Assembly: GCA_020636405.1 (NCBI GenBank)
Contig: JACJXW010000004.1
Coordinates: 1,488,001-1,552,000, forward strand
Length of the DNA: 64,000 nt
From: Lewinellaceae bacterium
GTDB taxonomy: Bacteria > Bacteroidota > Bacteroidia > Chitinophagales > Saprospiraceae
Direction of reading: 5' to 3'
Below the pieces are notes generated by a model. The model ran no database searches. It had not been told where the DNA came from and saw only the letters and a list, made by a program, of their open reading frames with translations. Below, piece by piece: positions 7,798 to 16,722 of this stretch. The translations under genes were made by a program, and so were the position numbers. Position 1 is the first letter of the stretch; the number at the start of each line of letters is the position of its first letter.

Positions 7798-10293
7798 TTA
7801 CTGCTTCACTACCGGGTAGGCCGTCAGGATATTACTTTCCTTATCGGAGCGGACGATCAGGTAGTACGCTCCGCTGGGCAGTGCGCTCAGGTTGAGGGAC
7901 AGGTCCTTGGCATCCCGAATGCGTTTTTCGAAAACCTCTTTACCCTTTTGGTTGATCATCCACAGTTTATCGGCGGTAGCGCCTTCCTTTAGGGAAAGGG
8001 TGAGAATAGCGGTAACCGGGTTGGGCGATAATTGAATGATGCCCTTGGGTTTATCCCCCCCGTTGGCCAGCTTCCAATCACTGTAGGAAAAGCTGCCATT
8101 TCTGGACACCTGCTTCAGGCGGTAGTAAGTGAGCCGGCCCGGCGGTTCCTCGTCGATGAAGCGATAGCTCCGGTTCTGTCCCTCCGGAGCCTCCTTCGAC
8201 TTTACTTGTCCCTTGATGAAAAATTCCCTGCCGTTGTCAGACCGTTCAATTTCAAAGTAATCGATATCCTTCTCCCGTGAGGTGGACCACCGTAGCTCAA
8301 CCTTGTCTTGTCCTTCTTCCAATTGAAATTCGGCCATTTCTACGGCCGGGCCGTCGGTGGGGCGGAAGCCGAGATCGGCATTACTCGCGGAGGCATCCGC
8401 TTCCAGGGACAGGTTGCGCCCAGAAACCGCCTTGGTGTTGCTGCAGCCGGGAGCCATGTACTCGAGGGGGTTGCCGGGATTGAAATTGGAAGGAGCGGCT
8501 GCCAGGCGGTAGGGCCCCGGAGGCAGGCCGTCGAACCGGAAGTTCCCATCCGAGGAGGAATAGGCCATTTCGTAAAACTTGCCATCCGGGCCGTAGAGGT
8601 TGATGATGAGCTTGGGGATTCCGGGCTCATTGGCGTCACGGGCACAGTTGCCGTTTTGGTCATGCCAGGCTCTTCCGGAGATGGAACCGTTGTTTTGAGG
8701 CCTTGAGATAATCACTTCGTGTGCGCCCAGGTCCGGTTTTCCATTCTGGGGCCGGGCTGTTTTCCAGTGGTCCAAGGCAACCGGCAGGTTAGCCCCTGCA
8801 TTGATGCAGGAACTGAAGCGGGAGATCTTGAAATGTTCAGGTTCGCTTTTCTCAGGATGGGCAAATTTGGGGTCAGCCCACATACCATTGGGTTCAAATT
8901 CAGGCCTTTCATTTCTCAATGCCTGGAAGGACAAACCGTCGTAGATTTCCTGTTCGGGGGAACGGCCATAATAACAATTGTGGTCAAACACGATATTGGC
9001 GGTAATATCCCCACTAATGTCCTGATCGGATTCGGATAGGTCAAAGATGTTGTTTTTTACATCCAGGTTGCTGATGCCTTCCCGCAGCCAGATGAGGTTG
9101 CCGGTGCGGTTTCTGGGGGCAAGCACATTGTTCCAGAACTCCGTTTGGCTGGTGTTGCCGATCAGGACGGAGTGGTGTCCGGCGCCGGCTATGATATTGT
9201 TGACGGCACGAACGCGAGGAGCCCGTATGGTCAGGTCGCCATAACCTTGGCTGATGGAGTTGGAATACAGGAAATTACCCCTTACTTCTACATCATTGAC
9301 CCAGTCGAAATTGACGTAGATGCCGCCTGCCTGGGAGTATTTCAGAACATTGCCTTCCACCAGGATATTGGAGCCGGAGGTGATGTCGATGCCATCTTCT
9401 CCGGCACGGAGGGTGGTATTGTTTCGAATAATGATATTACCTGCCAGGTCATTCTCTTCTGAATCGCGGTGGCAGGTGATGGCGTCTTCCAGTTCAAGGA
9501 CCTCCGGGTTTTCCACCCAGCAACCTTCCACCAATACAGACCGCAGCTTGTTGTTGGGCGAGCCATTCAGCAGGATGCCGTTGACATTGTAATCGTAGAC
9601 ATAGAGATCCTTCAGCCAGATGTTCCCACCTCCGTAACTGGAGCGTACTGCGTTGGCCGAACAGTGGGTGACATCGACACTATCGATAATGATCCAGGAA
9701 TTGCCGTTCTCCCTGCCCAACCAAAGCATGTTGTTCCCCCCGTTGTCGATATGCAGGCCTTCAACGATGATGTAATTGTGCAGTAAGACGATGCCTTTGC
9801 CTCCCCGGCAGTTTATCCTTGGTTTTTGCGGGCTGTCGCCATAAGCGCCGAAGTAAATGCAGTTATGGTTTTGGGGGTCCACCAGCTGGAAGCTTATTGG
9901 TTGGCCTCTAATGCTATCCGTGATGGTAATGACCCCGCCGGGATTGCCTCCGTTGCGGGGTTCCAGCGGCCCGTCTGTCCAGGTCCCCCCTCTTTTGAAG
10001 AGGATGCTGTCGCCCGGCAGGAAATCCTGTCGGTTGACCTTGCTGATGGTTTTCCAGGGGCCGCTATTGCCGCCTTCGTAGGTGGCGGCACGCCCGTCGT
10101 AGCTATCGCTGCCATTTTCAGAATCGACGTAGAAGGTGCCTCCCTCTGCTTTGTCACAAGACAGGAGGAGCAGGGCCAGAACCAGGAGGGCACTTGCCGG
10201 CCGGGTGAAGAAGAAAAAGAGATTTTTTCTCAGCAGGGCAGGTTTCACGGGAGCAGTAGCCGGCCCTTTACTTTGATAGGAATAGCACAACAT
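7798..10293 (-). CDS. Right-handed beta-helix surface protein with SdrD-B-like domain and T9SS type A sorting domain
   Basis: 831 residues. The N-terminal 40 residues hold a hydrophobic signal ending in LLLLSCDK, which could be a lipobox. Residues ~50-480 form a right-handed parallel beta-helix with repeated short strands (GNIIIRNNTT, SNILVEGNVLKY, DVEVRGNFLYSN), typical of pectate-lyase-like polysaccharide-binding or cleaving proteins. An SdrD-B/carboxypeptidase-like domain follows (ISGRAWHDQNGNC...), then a fibronectin-like region (KVELRWSTSREKDIDYFEIE) and a C-terminal type A sorting domain (LSPNPVTAILTLSL ... LSALPSGAYYLIV). It should be exported and attached to the cell surface. No catalytic residues could be confirmed, so lyase activity is only a possibility. 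Confidence 0.8.
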   Translation of the reverse strand: MLCYSYQSKGPATAPVKPALLRKNLFFFFTRPASALLVLALLLLSCDKAEGGTFYVDSENGSDSYDGRAATYEGGNSGPWKTISKVNRQDFLPGDSILFKRGGTWTDGPLEPRNGGNPGGVITITDSIRGQPISFQLVDPQNHNCIYFGAYGDSPQKPRINCRGGKGIVLLHNYIIVEGLHIDNGGNNMLWLGRENGNSWIIIDSVDVTHCSANAVRSSYGGGNIWLKDLYVYDYNVNGILLNGSPNNKLRSVLVEGCWVENPEVLELEDAITCHRDSEENDLAGNIIIRNNTTLRAGEDGIDITSGSNILVEGNVLKYSQAGGIYVNFDWVNDVEVRGNFLYSNSISQGYGDLTIRAPRVRAVNNIIAGAGHHSVLIGNTSQTEFWNNVLAPRNRTGNLIWLREGISNLDVKNNIFDLSESDQDISGDITANIVFDHNCYYGRSPEQEIYDGLSFQALRNERPEFEPNGMWADPKFAHPEKSEPEHFKISRFSSCINAGANLPVALDHWKTARPQNGKPDLGAHEVIISRPQNNGSISGRAWHDQNGNCARDANEPGIPKLIINLYGPDGKFYEMAYSSSDGNFRFDGLPPGPYRLAAAPSNFNPGNPLEYMAPGCSNTKAVSGRNLSLEADASASNADLGFRPTDGPAVEMAEFQLEEGQDKVELRWSTSREKDIDYFEIERSDNGREFFIKGQVKSKEAPEGQNRSYRFIDEEPPGRLTYYRLKQVSRNGSFSYSDWKLANGGDKPKGIIQLSPNPVTAILTLSLKEGATADKLWMINQKGKEVFEKRIRDAKDLSLNLSALPSGAYYLIVRSDKESNILTAYPVVKQ

Positions 10294-10503
10294 GGATTTG
10301 ATTTGTTTTTTCGATACAGGCTGGTTGTAGTTGGGGCTTATGCACCCTTATACGGGACGGGGCGGCTCAAGGGTTACTTTATCTGCCATTTTTATGCGGA
10401 AAAATTAAATTGGGTAAGAACCAATGGCCTGTTCCTGTAATTCCTTGGCCCCATTTATTACAAAGATGGGCTTAGTACAGCGTACTTAGCGTAAAGGAGG
10501 GCG

Positions 10504-11121
10504 TCATTTGTAGGCCAGGATGTCCACGGTGTGGCGGCAGAAGTCGAAGTCTACCTCGACATTGGAAGCGACGATAAGCAGGCGCCCCGAGCTGTAGGTA
10601 TCGATCAGTTGGCGGTACCAGGCGACGCCCTCTTTGTCCAGGTTGGTCGTCGGTTCGTCGAGCAGCAACAAAGGGGTGTCAGAGCAAAGGGCCAGGGCCA
10701 GTTTCAGGCGTTGCTTCATTCCGGAGGAGAAGTCGCGTATGGCCTTGTCCCGGGCATTTTTGAACCCGAGCAGGCTCAGAACATCGCTGGCCGACATATT
10801 ATCGCGCAGAGGTTTGAACCGGATGTGGAACTGGAGCGCCTCCCAGAGGGTGAGTTCTTCGATGAGTTCGATATACGGGGCGGCGTAGGAGAGAAAGCGG
10901 TAGACCACCGTTTGATCCAGCGTTTGATTTTCGTGGAAGAAGCGGACCTTCCCTTTCGAGGGGGTCAGGTGGCCGGACAGGATCTTGAGCAGGGTGGACT
11001 TGCCGGAGCCGTTGGGGCCGGTAATGGCGTATTGTTCTCCTTCCTCAAACTGGAGGCTGATACCGCGAAGGATCCACTCCATGCGGTACCTTTTGCCGGT
11101 TTGATCCAGTTCAATCCTCAT
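10504..11121 (-). CDS. ABC transporter ATP-binding protein
   Basis: 205 residues, a single short ATPase domain: Walker A GPNGSGKST near residue 35-43, signature FSSGMKQRLKLALAL, Walker B LLLLDEPTTNLD. No permease is encoded next to it. It overlaps the end of lpxA by 11 bases and is therefore the last gene of the lipid A operon; in Bacteroidota a lone CcmA-like ATPase is often found after lpxA. It may power a lipid or membrane-associated export step, but the partner membrane subunit must be encoded elsewhere. Confidence 0.85.
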   Translation of the reverse strand: MRIELDQTGKRYRMEWILRGISLQFEEGEQYAITGPNGSGKSTLLKILSGHLTPSKGKVRFFHENQTLDQTVVYRFLSYAAPYIELIEELTLWEALQFHIRFKPLRDNMSASDVLSLLGFKNARDKAIRDFSSGMKQRLKLALALCSDTPLLLLDEPTTNLDKEGVAWYRQLIDTYSSGRLLIVASNVEVDFDFCRHTVDILAYK

Positions 11122-11929
11122 CTACGCTGCTGCCGTTGATCTGCTGGAAGCCTTTCATAATGCCGGGGTCGGCACTGCGGATGAAGGAAATGATATTTTC
11201 CCGCTCCGGGGTAGGTTCCAGTGAATCCTCGATGATCTCCAGGGCGTGTGACGTATTGTATCCTTTGACGAAGAGAATGCGGTAGATTTCCTGAATGACA
11301 TTGATCTGTTCGGAGGAGAAATTGCGCCGGCGCAGGCCGATGCTGTTCACTCCGGCATAGGATAAGGGTTCCCGGGCAGCTTTCACATAAGGAGGCACGT
11401 GCTTGCGGACCAGGGAGCCGCCAGCGATGAAGCTGTGTTTACCGATCTTGATGAATTGCTGGACCGCGACCAGGCCTTCGAGTATGGCCCAGTCTTCGAT
11501 CTCCACGTGGCCGGCCAGGTTGACGTTGTTGGCCAGGATGACGTGGTTGCCGATCCTGCAATCGTGAGCGACATGGACGTAGGCCATCAGCAGGCAGTCA
11601 CTGCCCACTGTGGTTTTATCAGCGTAGGCCGTACCCCGGTTTACAGTGACGTACTCCCTTACGGTAGTGCGGTCTCCTATTTCGACGGTACTGGGTTCTC
11701 CCTTGAATTTGAGGTCTTGCGGGATACCTGCGATCACTGCTCCGGGGAAGATACGGCATCCCTTACCGATACGCGCTCCCTCAAAGATAGTAACATTTGG
11801 CCCCAGCCAGGTGTCATCTCCAATCTCTACATCCTTATCGATATAGCAGAAGGGCCCGATCGTGACATTTTTGCCGATCTTGGCATCAGGATGGATGACA
11901 CTGTTTAAGTTGCTATTGTAATAATTCAT
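11111..11929 (-). CDS. lpxA: Acyl-ACP--UDP-N-acetylglucosamine O-acyltransferase
   Basis: First committed acyl transfer of lipid A synthesis: moves a hydroxyacyl chain from ACP to O-3 of UDP-GlcNAc in the cytoplasm. 272 residues, close to the family norm. The N-terminal two thirds are hexapeptide repeats of a left-handed beta helix (HPDAKIGKNVTIGPFCYID...), with the catalytic His in YVHVAHDCRIGNH, and the helical C-terminal tail begins after SIGLRRRNFS. It starts two bases after lpxC/fabZ stops and overlaps the ABC ATPase by 11 bases, showing a single operon. Confidence 0.97.
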   Translation of the reverse strand: MNYYNSNLNSVIHPDAKIGKNVTIGPFCYIDKDVEIGDDTWLGPNVTIFEGARIGKGCRIFPGAVIAGIPQDLKFKGEPSTVEIGDRTTVREYVTVNRGTAYADKTTVGSDCLLMAYVHVAHDCRIGNHVILANNVNLAGHVEIEDWAILEGLVAVQQFIKIGKHSFIAGGSLVRKHVPPYVKAAREPLSYAGVNSIGLRRRNFSSEQINVIQEIYRILFVKGYNTSHALEIIEDSLEPTPERENIISFIRSADPGIMKGFQQINGSSVDED

Positions 11930-11931
11930 TG

Positions 11932-13326
11932 TTATGAGCGCTTAACGATTTGAGCAGTTAACTCGGCTTCGGATACGATCTTGTTACCCACATAAGCAGT
12001 ACCTAACATTTGGCAGATGCCTCGGCGGATGGGAGCCATCAGCTCCAGTTTGAAAACGACCGTATCGCCGGGAACGACTTTATGTTTAAACTTGGCGTTC
12101 TCGATTTTCAGGAAGTAGGTATCCCAGTTACCGGGGTCTTCCACAGTGGAAAGCACGAGCATGCCACCGGTCTGGGCCATGGCTTCGATCTGTAAGACAC
12201 CGGGCATGACCGGATTGTTGGGAAAATGCCCCTGAAAAAATTCTTCGTTAAAGCTGACGTTCTTGACCCCAACAACATAATTGTCGGTAAGTTCAATGAT
12301 CTTATCGACCAGGAGGAAAGGATAGCGGTGTGGCAACCACCGGGCGATCTGCACCACGTCGAATAGGGGTTCCTTGTCCGGGTCGTAGTGGGGTTTGCCC
12401 CGCAATTTTTTTTGTTCCTGGTAGCGTTTCTTGAGTATCCTGGTGAACTCCACATTGGCCCGGTGCCCGGGTTTGGTGGCTACGATCTTGCCCTTAATGC
12501 GGTGGCCGAGCAGGGCAATATCACCGAGGACGTCGAGTAGTTTGTGCCGTGCCGGCTCATTTTTGTAGTGGAGCTTAATGGTATTGAGAATACCGACCTC
12601 CTGGTCGACGGTTACACTGGGCTTGCCCAGCTTTTCGGCGATGCGGTCCAGCTCGTCCTGATTGACCTTGCGGTCCACTATGACGATGGCGTTGTCGAGG
12701 TCGCCCCCTTTGATGAGGTTTTGTTCGAAAAGGAATTCCAGCTCGTGCAGGAAGACGAAAGTGCGGCAGGGGGCGATCTCAATGGCGTAGTCGGTCGTAC
12801 CATTGAGGTGGGAATACTGCTGTCCCAGCACGTTGGAGTTGAAATCGATCATGGCGATCACCTCGAAGCCGTCGTGGGGTAGCGCTAACAGTTCCGCCCC
12901 TGTTTTTTCGTCTTTGTAGTGTATCGGCTCTTGCACTATAAAATATTCCCGTTCGGCATCCTGTTCTTCTACCCCTGCTTTGTTGAGTGCCTGGACGAAG
13001 GGCATAGCGCTGCCATCAAGAATGGGGACTTCCGGCCCGTCCAGTTCCATGAGGACGTTGTCGATGCCCAGCCCGGAGAGGGCCGACAGGACGTGTTCGA
13101 CGGTATATACTTCGGCGGAACCCGATTTGATGGTTGTCCCACGCTGGGTGGAAACGACCCTGTTGACGTCAGCATTCAGTACCGGGTGGCCCTCCAGGTC
13201 TAATCGCTTAAACTTATAGCCATGGTCGACGGGGGCGGGGTTGAAGGTGAACACGACCTCTTTGCCGGTGTGCAGCCCGACCCCTCTTACCGTGGTTGGC
13301 TTTTTAATGGTATGTTGTTTCATCAT
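11932..13326 (-). CDS. lpxC/fabZ: Bifunctional UDP-3-O-acyl-N-acetylglucosamine deacetylase / 3-hydroxyacyl-ACP dehydratase
   Basis: A fusion of two lipid enzymes characteristic of Bacteroidota. Residues 1-~310 are LpxC: VGLHTGKEVVFTF, EHVLSALSGLGIDN with zinc-ligand His78, and the KLLDVLGDIALLGHRIKG segment with further zinc ligands. Residues ~320-464 are FabZ: LPHRYPFLLVDKI containing the catalytic His, and HFPNNPVMPGVLQIEAMAQ containing the catalytic Glu. LpxC commits UDP-acyl-GlcNAc to lipid A; FabZ serves fatty-acid elongation, so the fusion couples the two competing uses of hydroxyacyl-ACP. The start is the first of two adjacent Met codons. A TATCTTTG promoter box lies 25 bases upstream. 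Confidence 0.97.
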   Translation of the reverse strand: MMKQHTIKKPTTVRGVGLHTGKEVVFTFNPAPVDHGYKFKRLDLEGHPVLNADVNRVVSTQRGTTIKSGSAEVYTVEHVLSALSGLGIDNVLMELDGPEVPILDGSAMPFVQALNKAGVEEQDAEREYFIVQEPIHYKDEKTGAELLALPHDGFEVIAMIDFNSNVLGQQYSHLNGTTDYAIEIAPCRTFVFLHELEFLFEQNLIKGGDLDNAIVIVDRKVNQDELDRIAEKLGKPSVTVDQEVGILNTIKLHYKNEPARHKLLDVLGDIALLGHRIKGKIVATKPGHRANVEFTRILKKRYQEQKKLRGKPHYDPDKEPLFDVVQIARWLPHRYPFLLVDKIIELTDNYVVGVKNVSFNEEFFQGHFPNNPVMPGVLQIEAMAQTGGMLVLSTVEDPGNWDTYFLKIENAKFKHKVVPGDTVVFKLELMAPIRRGICQMLGTAYVGNKIVSEAELTAQIVKRS

Positions 13327-13351
13327 AAAAGTCGTCGGCTGAAAATTTTTG

Positions 13352-13359
13352 CAAAGATA
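13352..13359 (-). promoter_or_regulatory. -7 box (TATCTTTG) upstream of lpxC/fabZ
   Basis: On the minus strand TATCTTTG matches the Bacteroidota sigma-A -7 consensus TAnnTTTG exactly. It lies in the 39-base gap between lpxD and lpxC/fabZ, 25 bases before the lpxC/fabZ start, and suggests an internal promoter in the lipid A operon. No clear -33 TTTG was found at the usual distance. Confidence 0.55.
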
Positions 13360-13365
13360 CAGTTT

Positions 13366-14424
13366 TTAAATGCTCTGGCCCTGGTCAGGTGCATCTTGCT
13401 GTTGGTTGATCTGGCGCTCCAGGCCTGATATCCTCCGGTAAAGCTCGGGAAGCTTTTTGAAGACGGCGTAGGAACGTATATAGTTCTTGTAGTCTATGGC
13501 AGGGGAGCCGAATAAGGCCTGGTTAGGTTTTTCTATAGCGGAGGCCACCCCACTTTGGGCCTGTATCTGGGTTCCATCGGCTACTTCGATATGCCCGACA
13601 AAACCGACTTGGCCACCAATACGGCAGGACTTGCCGATCCTGGTGCTGCCGGCAATACCAGCCTGGGCGGCGATGACGGTGTTTTCCCCGATCTCTACAT
13701 TATGGCCCACCTGAATGAGATTGTCCAGCTTAGCCCCCTTGCGAATGTACGTTGCACCCATGGTGGCCCGGTCGATGGCCGTATTGGCTCCGATCTCTAC
13801 ATCGTCCTCAATGACTACCCGCCCTACGTGAGCAATTTTGCGGTAGGTACCATCCGGTTGCGGTGCAAACCCGAAGCCGTCGCTTCCGATGACCACGTTG
13901 GCGTGGATGATGCAATTATTACCTACTTCGCAGTTGTCCAATACCCGGACGCCGGGGTAGAGCGTCACATTGTTCCCTAGCTTTACCCCTTTTCCAATAA
14001 AGACCTGAGCCTTAATCCGGCAGCCCTGTCCGATCTGCGCACCGGCATCTACGACCGTGAAAGGGCCGATAGAGACGTTGTCGCTTACTGTAGCACTATC
14101 GTGAATGAATGCCTGCTGGGAAATTACGGGGGGTTCGTGGTTATTGCTGCCGAACTTTTCCAGCAGCTTGGCTATTGCGCCGTACACATCGTCTACCCGA
14201 ATCAGAGTGGCGGATACCGGCTGCCGCGCTTCGAAACTCCGGCTGACAAGCAATATGGACGCAGTAGTCGTATAAGCGTATTCTTCGTATTTAGGATTGC
14301 CGAGAAAAGAGATGGTGCCTGTCCCCCCTTCTTCTATCTTACTGGGGCGGCTAACCTTAATGTCCGGGTCTCCTTCTACTGTCCCGTCAAGGAAATGCGC
14401 TAATTCTCTGGCTGATAGTTGCAT
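13366..14424 (-). CDS. lpxD: UDP-3-O-(acyl)glucosamine N-acyltransferase
   Basis: Adds the N-linked hydroxyacyl chain to UDP-3-O-acylglucosamine, third step of lipid A synthesis. 352 residues: an N-terminal uridine-binding domain (SARELAHFLDGTVEGD), then a long left-handed beta helix of hexapeptide repeats from about residue 105 with the HANVVIGSDGFGFAPQPDG segment and the catalytic-region His in NLIQVGHNVEIGENT, and a short C-terminal helix. First gene of the minus-strand lipid A operon; the next gene begins 39 bases later. Confidence 0.97.
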   Translation of the reverse strand: MQLSARELAHFLDGTVEGDPDIKVSRPSKIEEGGTGTISFLGNPKYEEYAYTTTASILLVSRSFEARQPVSATLIRVDDVYGAIAKLLEKFGSNNHEPPVISQQAFIHDSATVSDNVSIGPFTVVDAGAQIGQGCRIKAQVFIGKGVKLGNNVTLYPGVRVLDNCEVGNNCIIHANVVIGSDGFGFAPQPDGTYRKIAHVGRVVIEDDVEIGANTAIDRATMGATYIRKGAKLDNLIQVGHNVEIGENTVIAAQAGIAGSTRIGKSCRIGGQVGFVGHIEVADGTQIQAQSGVASAIEKPNQALFGSPAIDYKNYIRSYAVFKKLPELYRRISGLERQINQQQDAPDQGQSI

Positions 14425-14428
14425 GGCG

Positions 14429-14436
14429 CAAAGGTA
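14429..14436 (-). promoter_or_regulatory. -7 box (TACCTTTG) immediately upstream of lpxD
   Basis: TACCTTTG on the minus strand is an exact TAnnTTTG match only four bases before the lpxD ATG. If used, transcription would begin at or next to the start codon, giving a leaderless or nearly leaderless mRNA for the lipid A operon. Confidence 0.6.
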
Positions 14437-14526
14437 GAAAAAAGTTTGATACTGTTGGGATTATCGTTTTTGATTTTACGGCGGCAACACATGGCAGCTC
14501 AGGTTCTTAATGTGGTTCTTATCTCC

Positions 14527-14534
14527 TATATTTG
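14527..14534 (+). promoter_or_regulatory. -7 box (TATATTTG) upstream of hemC
   Basis: TATATTTG matches TAnnTTTG exactly and lies 17 bases before the TTG at 14552. Its position downstream of the ATG at 14510 is the main reason for preferring the TTG as the hemC start. Confidence 0.5.
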
Positions 14535-14551
14535 GGGCAAAAATCAGTATT

Positions 14552-15451
14552 TTGAGCACGACAATACGAATCGGCACCCGCGGCAGCAAGCTGGCCATGT
14601 GGCAGGCCGAGTACACCCAACAACAACTCAAGGCCGCCGGCTTTGAATCAGAATTGGTCATCATTAAAACCCAAGGAGATCAGATCCAGCACCTGAGCTT
14701 CGATAAGATGGAGGGCAAGGGTTTCTTCACGAAGGAGATCGAAGATGCGCTTTTGCGGGGAGACATCGACCTGGCCGTCCATTCTATGAAGGATATGCCT
14801 ACGCGCTCGCCGGAGGGCCTTTCCATTTCCGCCGTTTCCTACCGCGAAAACCCGGCCGACTGGCTGCTGGTTCGCCGGGAAACCATGGCAGAAGGGCCTC
14901 TTTTTCAATTGCGCCAGGGAGCCGTCGTCGGCACTTCTTCCGCCCGCCGTAAAGCTCAGATGCTCTCTTTCCGGCCCGACATAGAGATCCGGGATATCCG
15001 GGGTAATGTGCCCACCCGCCTGCGCAAGCTGAGCGAAGGGCAGTTTGACGCCATCCTGCTGGCCGCCGCCGGCGTCAGCCGCCTCCAGTTGGACCTGTCT
15101 GAGTTTCATATTGTCAAATTCAGCCCTAAAGAGTTCGTTCCCGCTCCTGCTCAGGGTGTCCTGGCCTGGCAGGCCTGCACCGATGATAAGGCTACGCGGC
15201 GCATCCTCAAACACCTCCACCAGGCAGAAGTGTCTGCGGTAACCAATATCGAACGGCGGGTGCTCAACCTCCTCGATGGGGGCTGTCAGATGCCTCTGGG
15301 CGTCTATTGCGAACAGGACCCCGAGGGTAACTTCCACGTGTGGGCCGCCATTGCCGACACCTGGAACGCACCGGTGAGAAAGGTGCGCCTTTCTCAAAGT
15401 ACCAGTCATCTGCTGGCCGAACGGGTGGTAGAGGCGTTGAGGGTAGGGTAG
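14552..15451 (+). CDS. hemC: Hydroxymethylbilane synthase (porphobilinogen deaminase)
   Basis: Polymerises four porphobilinogens into hydroxymethylbilane in tetrapyrrole synthesis. The N-terminal TIRIGTRGSKLAMWQAE, the DLAVHSMKDMPT substrate-binding segment, GTSSARRKAQ with basic residues, and the LDGGCQMPLG loop with the cofactor-binding Cys are all present. About 299 residues from the TTG at 14552; an ATG at 14510 would add 14 non-conserved residues but sits upstream of the likely promoter box. Followed on the same strand by hemD. Confidence 0.95.
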   Translation: MSTTIRIGTRGSKLAMWQAEYTQQQLKAAGFESELVIIKTQGDQIQHLSFDKMEGKGFFTKEIEDALLRGDIDLAVHSMKDMPTRSPEGLSISAVSYRENPADWLLVRRETMAEGPLFQLRQGAVVGTSSARRKAQMLSFRPDIEIRDIRGNVPTRLRKLSEGQFDAILLAAAGVSRLQLDLSEFHIVKFSPKEFVPAPAQGVLAWQACTDDKATRRILKHLHQAEVSAVTNIERRVLNLLDGGCQMPLGVYCEQDPEGNFHVWAAIADTWNAPVRKVRLSQSTSHLLAERVVEALRVG

Positions 15452-15646
15452 GGAGTTAGCCCTATAGTGCGATGCTCTGGGCTTTAATATTTAGCCCCGT
15501 TGGGGCTGATCCTCAAAAGGGGGACAGGTGGAAATCGCACCCTAATCAGTCTCGCCCTGCCATTACTGCCAGGCCCGCCTGCTGTGCCAGCGGCCGGCCG
15601 GCCGGCCGGCTTCGCTAATTCCCTAATTCAGTCAAATTGCAACTTC

Positions 15647-16345
15647 GTGAGTTTTAAGATATTCATCAGCCGGGAGATAAAGGACGACAGTGTTTTTCGG
15701 GCCCGCCTCGAGGCGAAGGGTGCGGAGGTGCTGGGGCAGTCCCTTATTGGCTTCACCCCGGCCCCTTTCGGAGCAGTTCCAGCCTGTGATTGGATCTTCT
15801 TTTACAGCAAAAAAGCTGTGCGGTTCTTTTTTGATGGCCTGGGCGGCGCGGCGCCTGCTCAGATGAGGTGGGCAGCTTTGGGGCGGGGCACTGCCGCGGC
15901 CTTGTCGGCCAGGGGGATTACTCCCGACTTCATCGGTACCGGAGAGCCGGAAGGAGTGGCGCTGGCCTTTGCCGCGGAGGCCTCAGGGCAGCGGGTGCTC
16001 TTCCCTCAGGCCCGGCAGTCCCGGCAATCGATTCAGCATTTGCTGGAGGGCAAGATACAGGCCGTCAGCCTGGTGGTATACGACAACCAGCCCCGACAGT
16101 CCTTCGATATTCCTTTCTGCCGGGTGCTTGTCTTTACCAGCCCCCTGAATGTGGAGGCTTTCTTCGGAAAATATGCCCTGAAGGAAGGCCAGGCGGTAGT
16201 GGCTATCGGCAGCACTACCGCTGCCGCGCTCCGGCACATGGGGGTAAAGGAAGTTCACGTAGCGGAAGAACCCTCGGAGGCCGGACTGGCAGCAACGGTA
16301 TCCGCCTTGATGAATGGCCCATCGCCAACCCCCAATCCCGATTAA
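15647..16345 (+). CDS. hemD: Uroporphyrinogen-III synthase
   Basis: Closes hydroxymethylbilane to uroporphyrinogen III. The 232-residue product is divergent, as usual for this enzyme, but has the two-lobed pattern: KIFISREIKDDS at the start, DWIFFYSKKAVRFFF, a central FIGTGEPEGVALAF, and VFTSPLNVEAFF ... VVAIGSTTAAALRHMGVKEVHVAEEPSEAGL (quoted in parts) near the end. The GTG at 15647 fits the beginning of similarity; an upstream in-frame extension to 15500 is rich in Pro/Gly and crosses a GGCC-repeat (15592-15610), so it is rejected. The 195-base gap from hemC is long for an operon but the order is standard. Confidence 0.85.
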   Translation: MSFKIFISREIKDDSVFRARLEAKGAEVLGQSLIGFTPAPFGAVPACDWIFFYSKKAVRFFFDGLGGAAPAQMRWAALGRGTAAALSARGITPDFIGTGEPEGVALAFAAEASGQRVLFPQARQSRQSIQHLLEGKIQAVSLVVYDNQPRQSFDIPFCRVLVFTSPLNVEAFFGKYALKEGQAVVAIGSTTAAALRHMGVKEVHVAEEPSEAGLAATVSALMNGPSPTPNPD

Positions 16346-16400
16346 ATCAAAAATCCCTGAATATAACGGATTGCCTAGCTGCGATGACGTTTGTCCCGGA

Positions 16401-16580
16401 TCAGAGACGAAAAGCCAACGCTAACTGGGCCTGCCCTAACGCTAACTGGGATCGCCAAAATTTTTTGGCGTCAAAGACGATAAATAAATTCCACAGGGTG
16501 AACCAAAATTTTTTGGCGTCGAAGACGAAGACAACGCTAACTGGGATCGCCAAAATTTTTTGGCGTCGAAGACGAAAAAC
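16401..16580. repeat. Array of three palindromic direct repeats
   Basis: The 18-base palindrome CGCCAAAATTTTTTGGCG occurs at 16453-16470 and 16548-16565, with a copy lacking the first two bases at 16503-16518. Each is followed by GTC(G/A)AAGACGA, and CGCTAACTGGG precedes the first and third and also occurs alone near 16419. Unit spacing is about 46-50 bases. Irregular flanks and the absence of distinct spacers argue against CRISPR. Confidence 0.8.
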
Positions 16581-16640
16581 TTGCGTCCTCTCAAGTTGAC
16601 GGGTGAAGCGTCTCCGAGGGGTTGTGCAAGAAGTAGGTGT

Positions 16641-16722
16641 AGACAGGATTAACAAGATTTTCAGGATATATACACCGATGTGGCGCCAGCCACTACATCT
16701 TGTAAATCCTGTTAATCATGTC
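16641..16722. repeat. 28-bp imperfect inverted repeat (AGACAGGATTAACAAG type)
   Basis: The sequence at 16641-16668 matches the reverse complement of 16695-16722 at 23 of 28 positions, with 26 bases between. The motif family (acaggattaacaagatt) is the kind of intergenic hairpin seen scattered in many environmental bacterial genomes; that last statement is general knowledge, not a search result. Confidence 0.75.

Noticed and set aside
15500..15646. N-terminal extension of hemD from an ATG at 15500
   Set aside because: The extra residues are low-complexity and cross a GGCC tandem repeat; conservation begins at the GTG at 15647.
16401..16580. Short palindromic repeats as a CRISPR array
   Set aside because: Only three or four copies, flanks between them are themselves repeated and the spacing is irregular.
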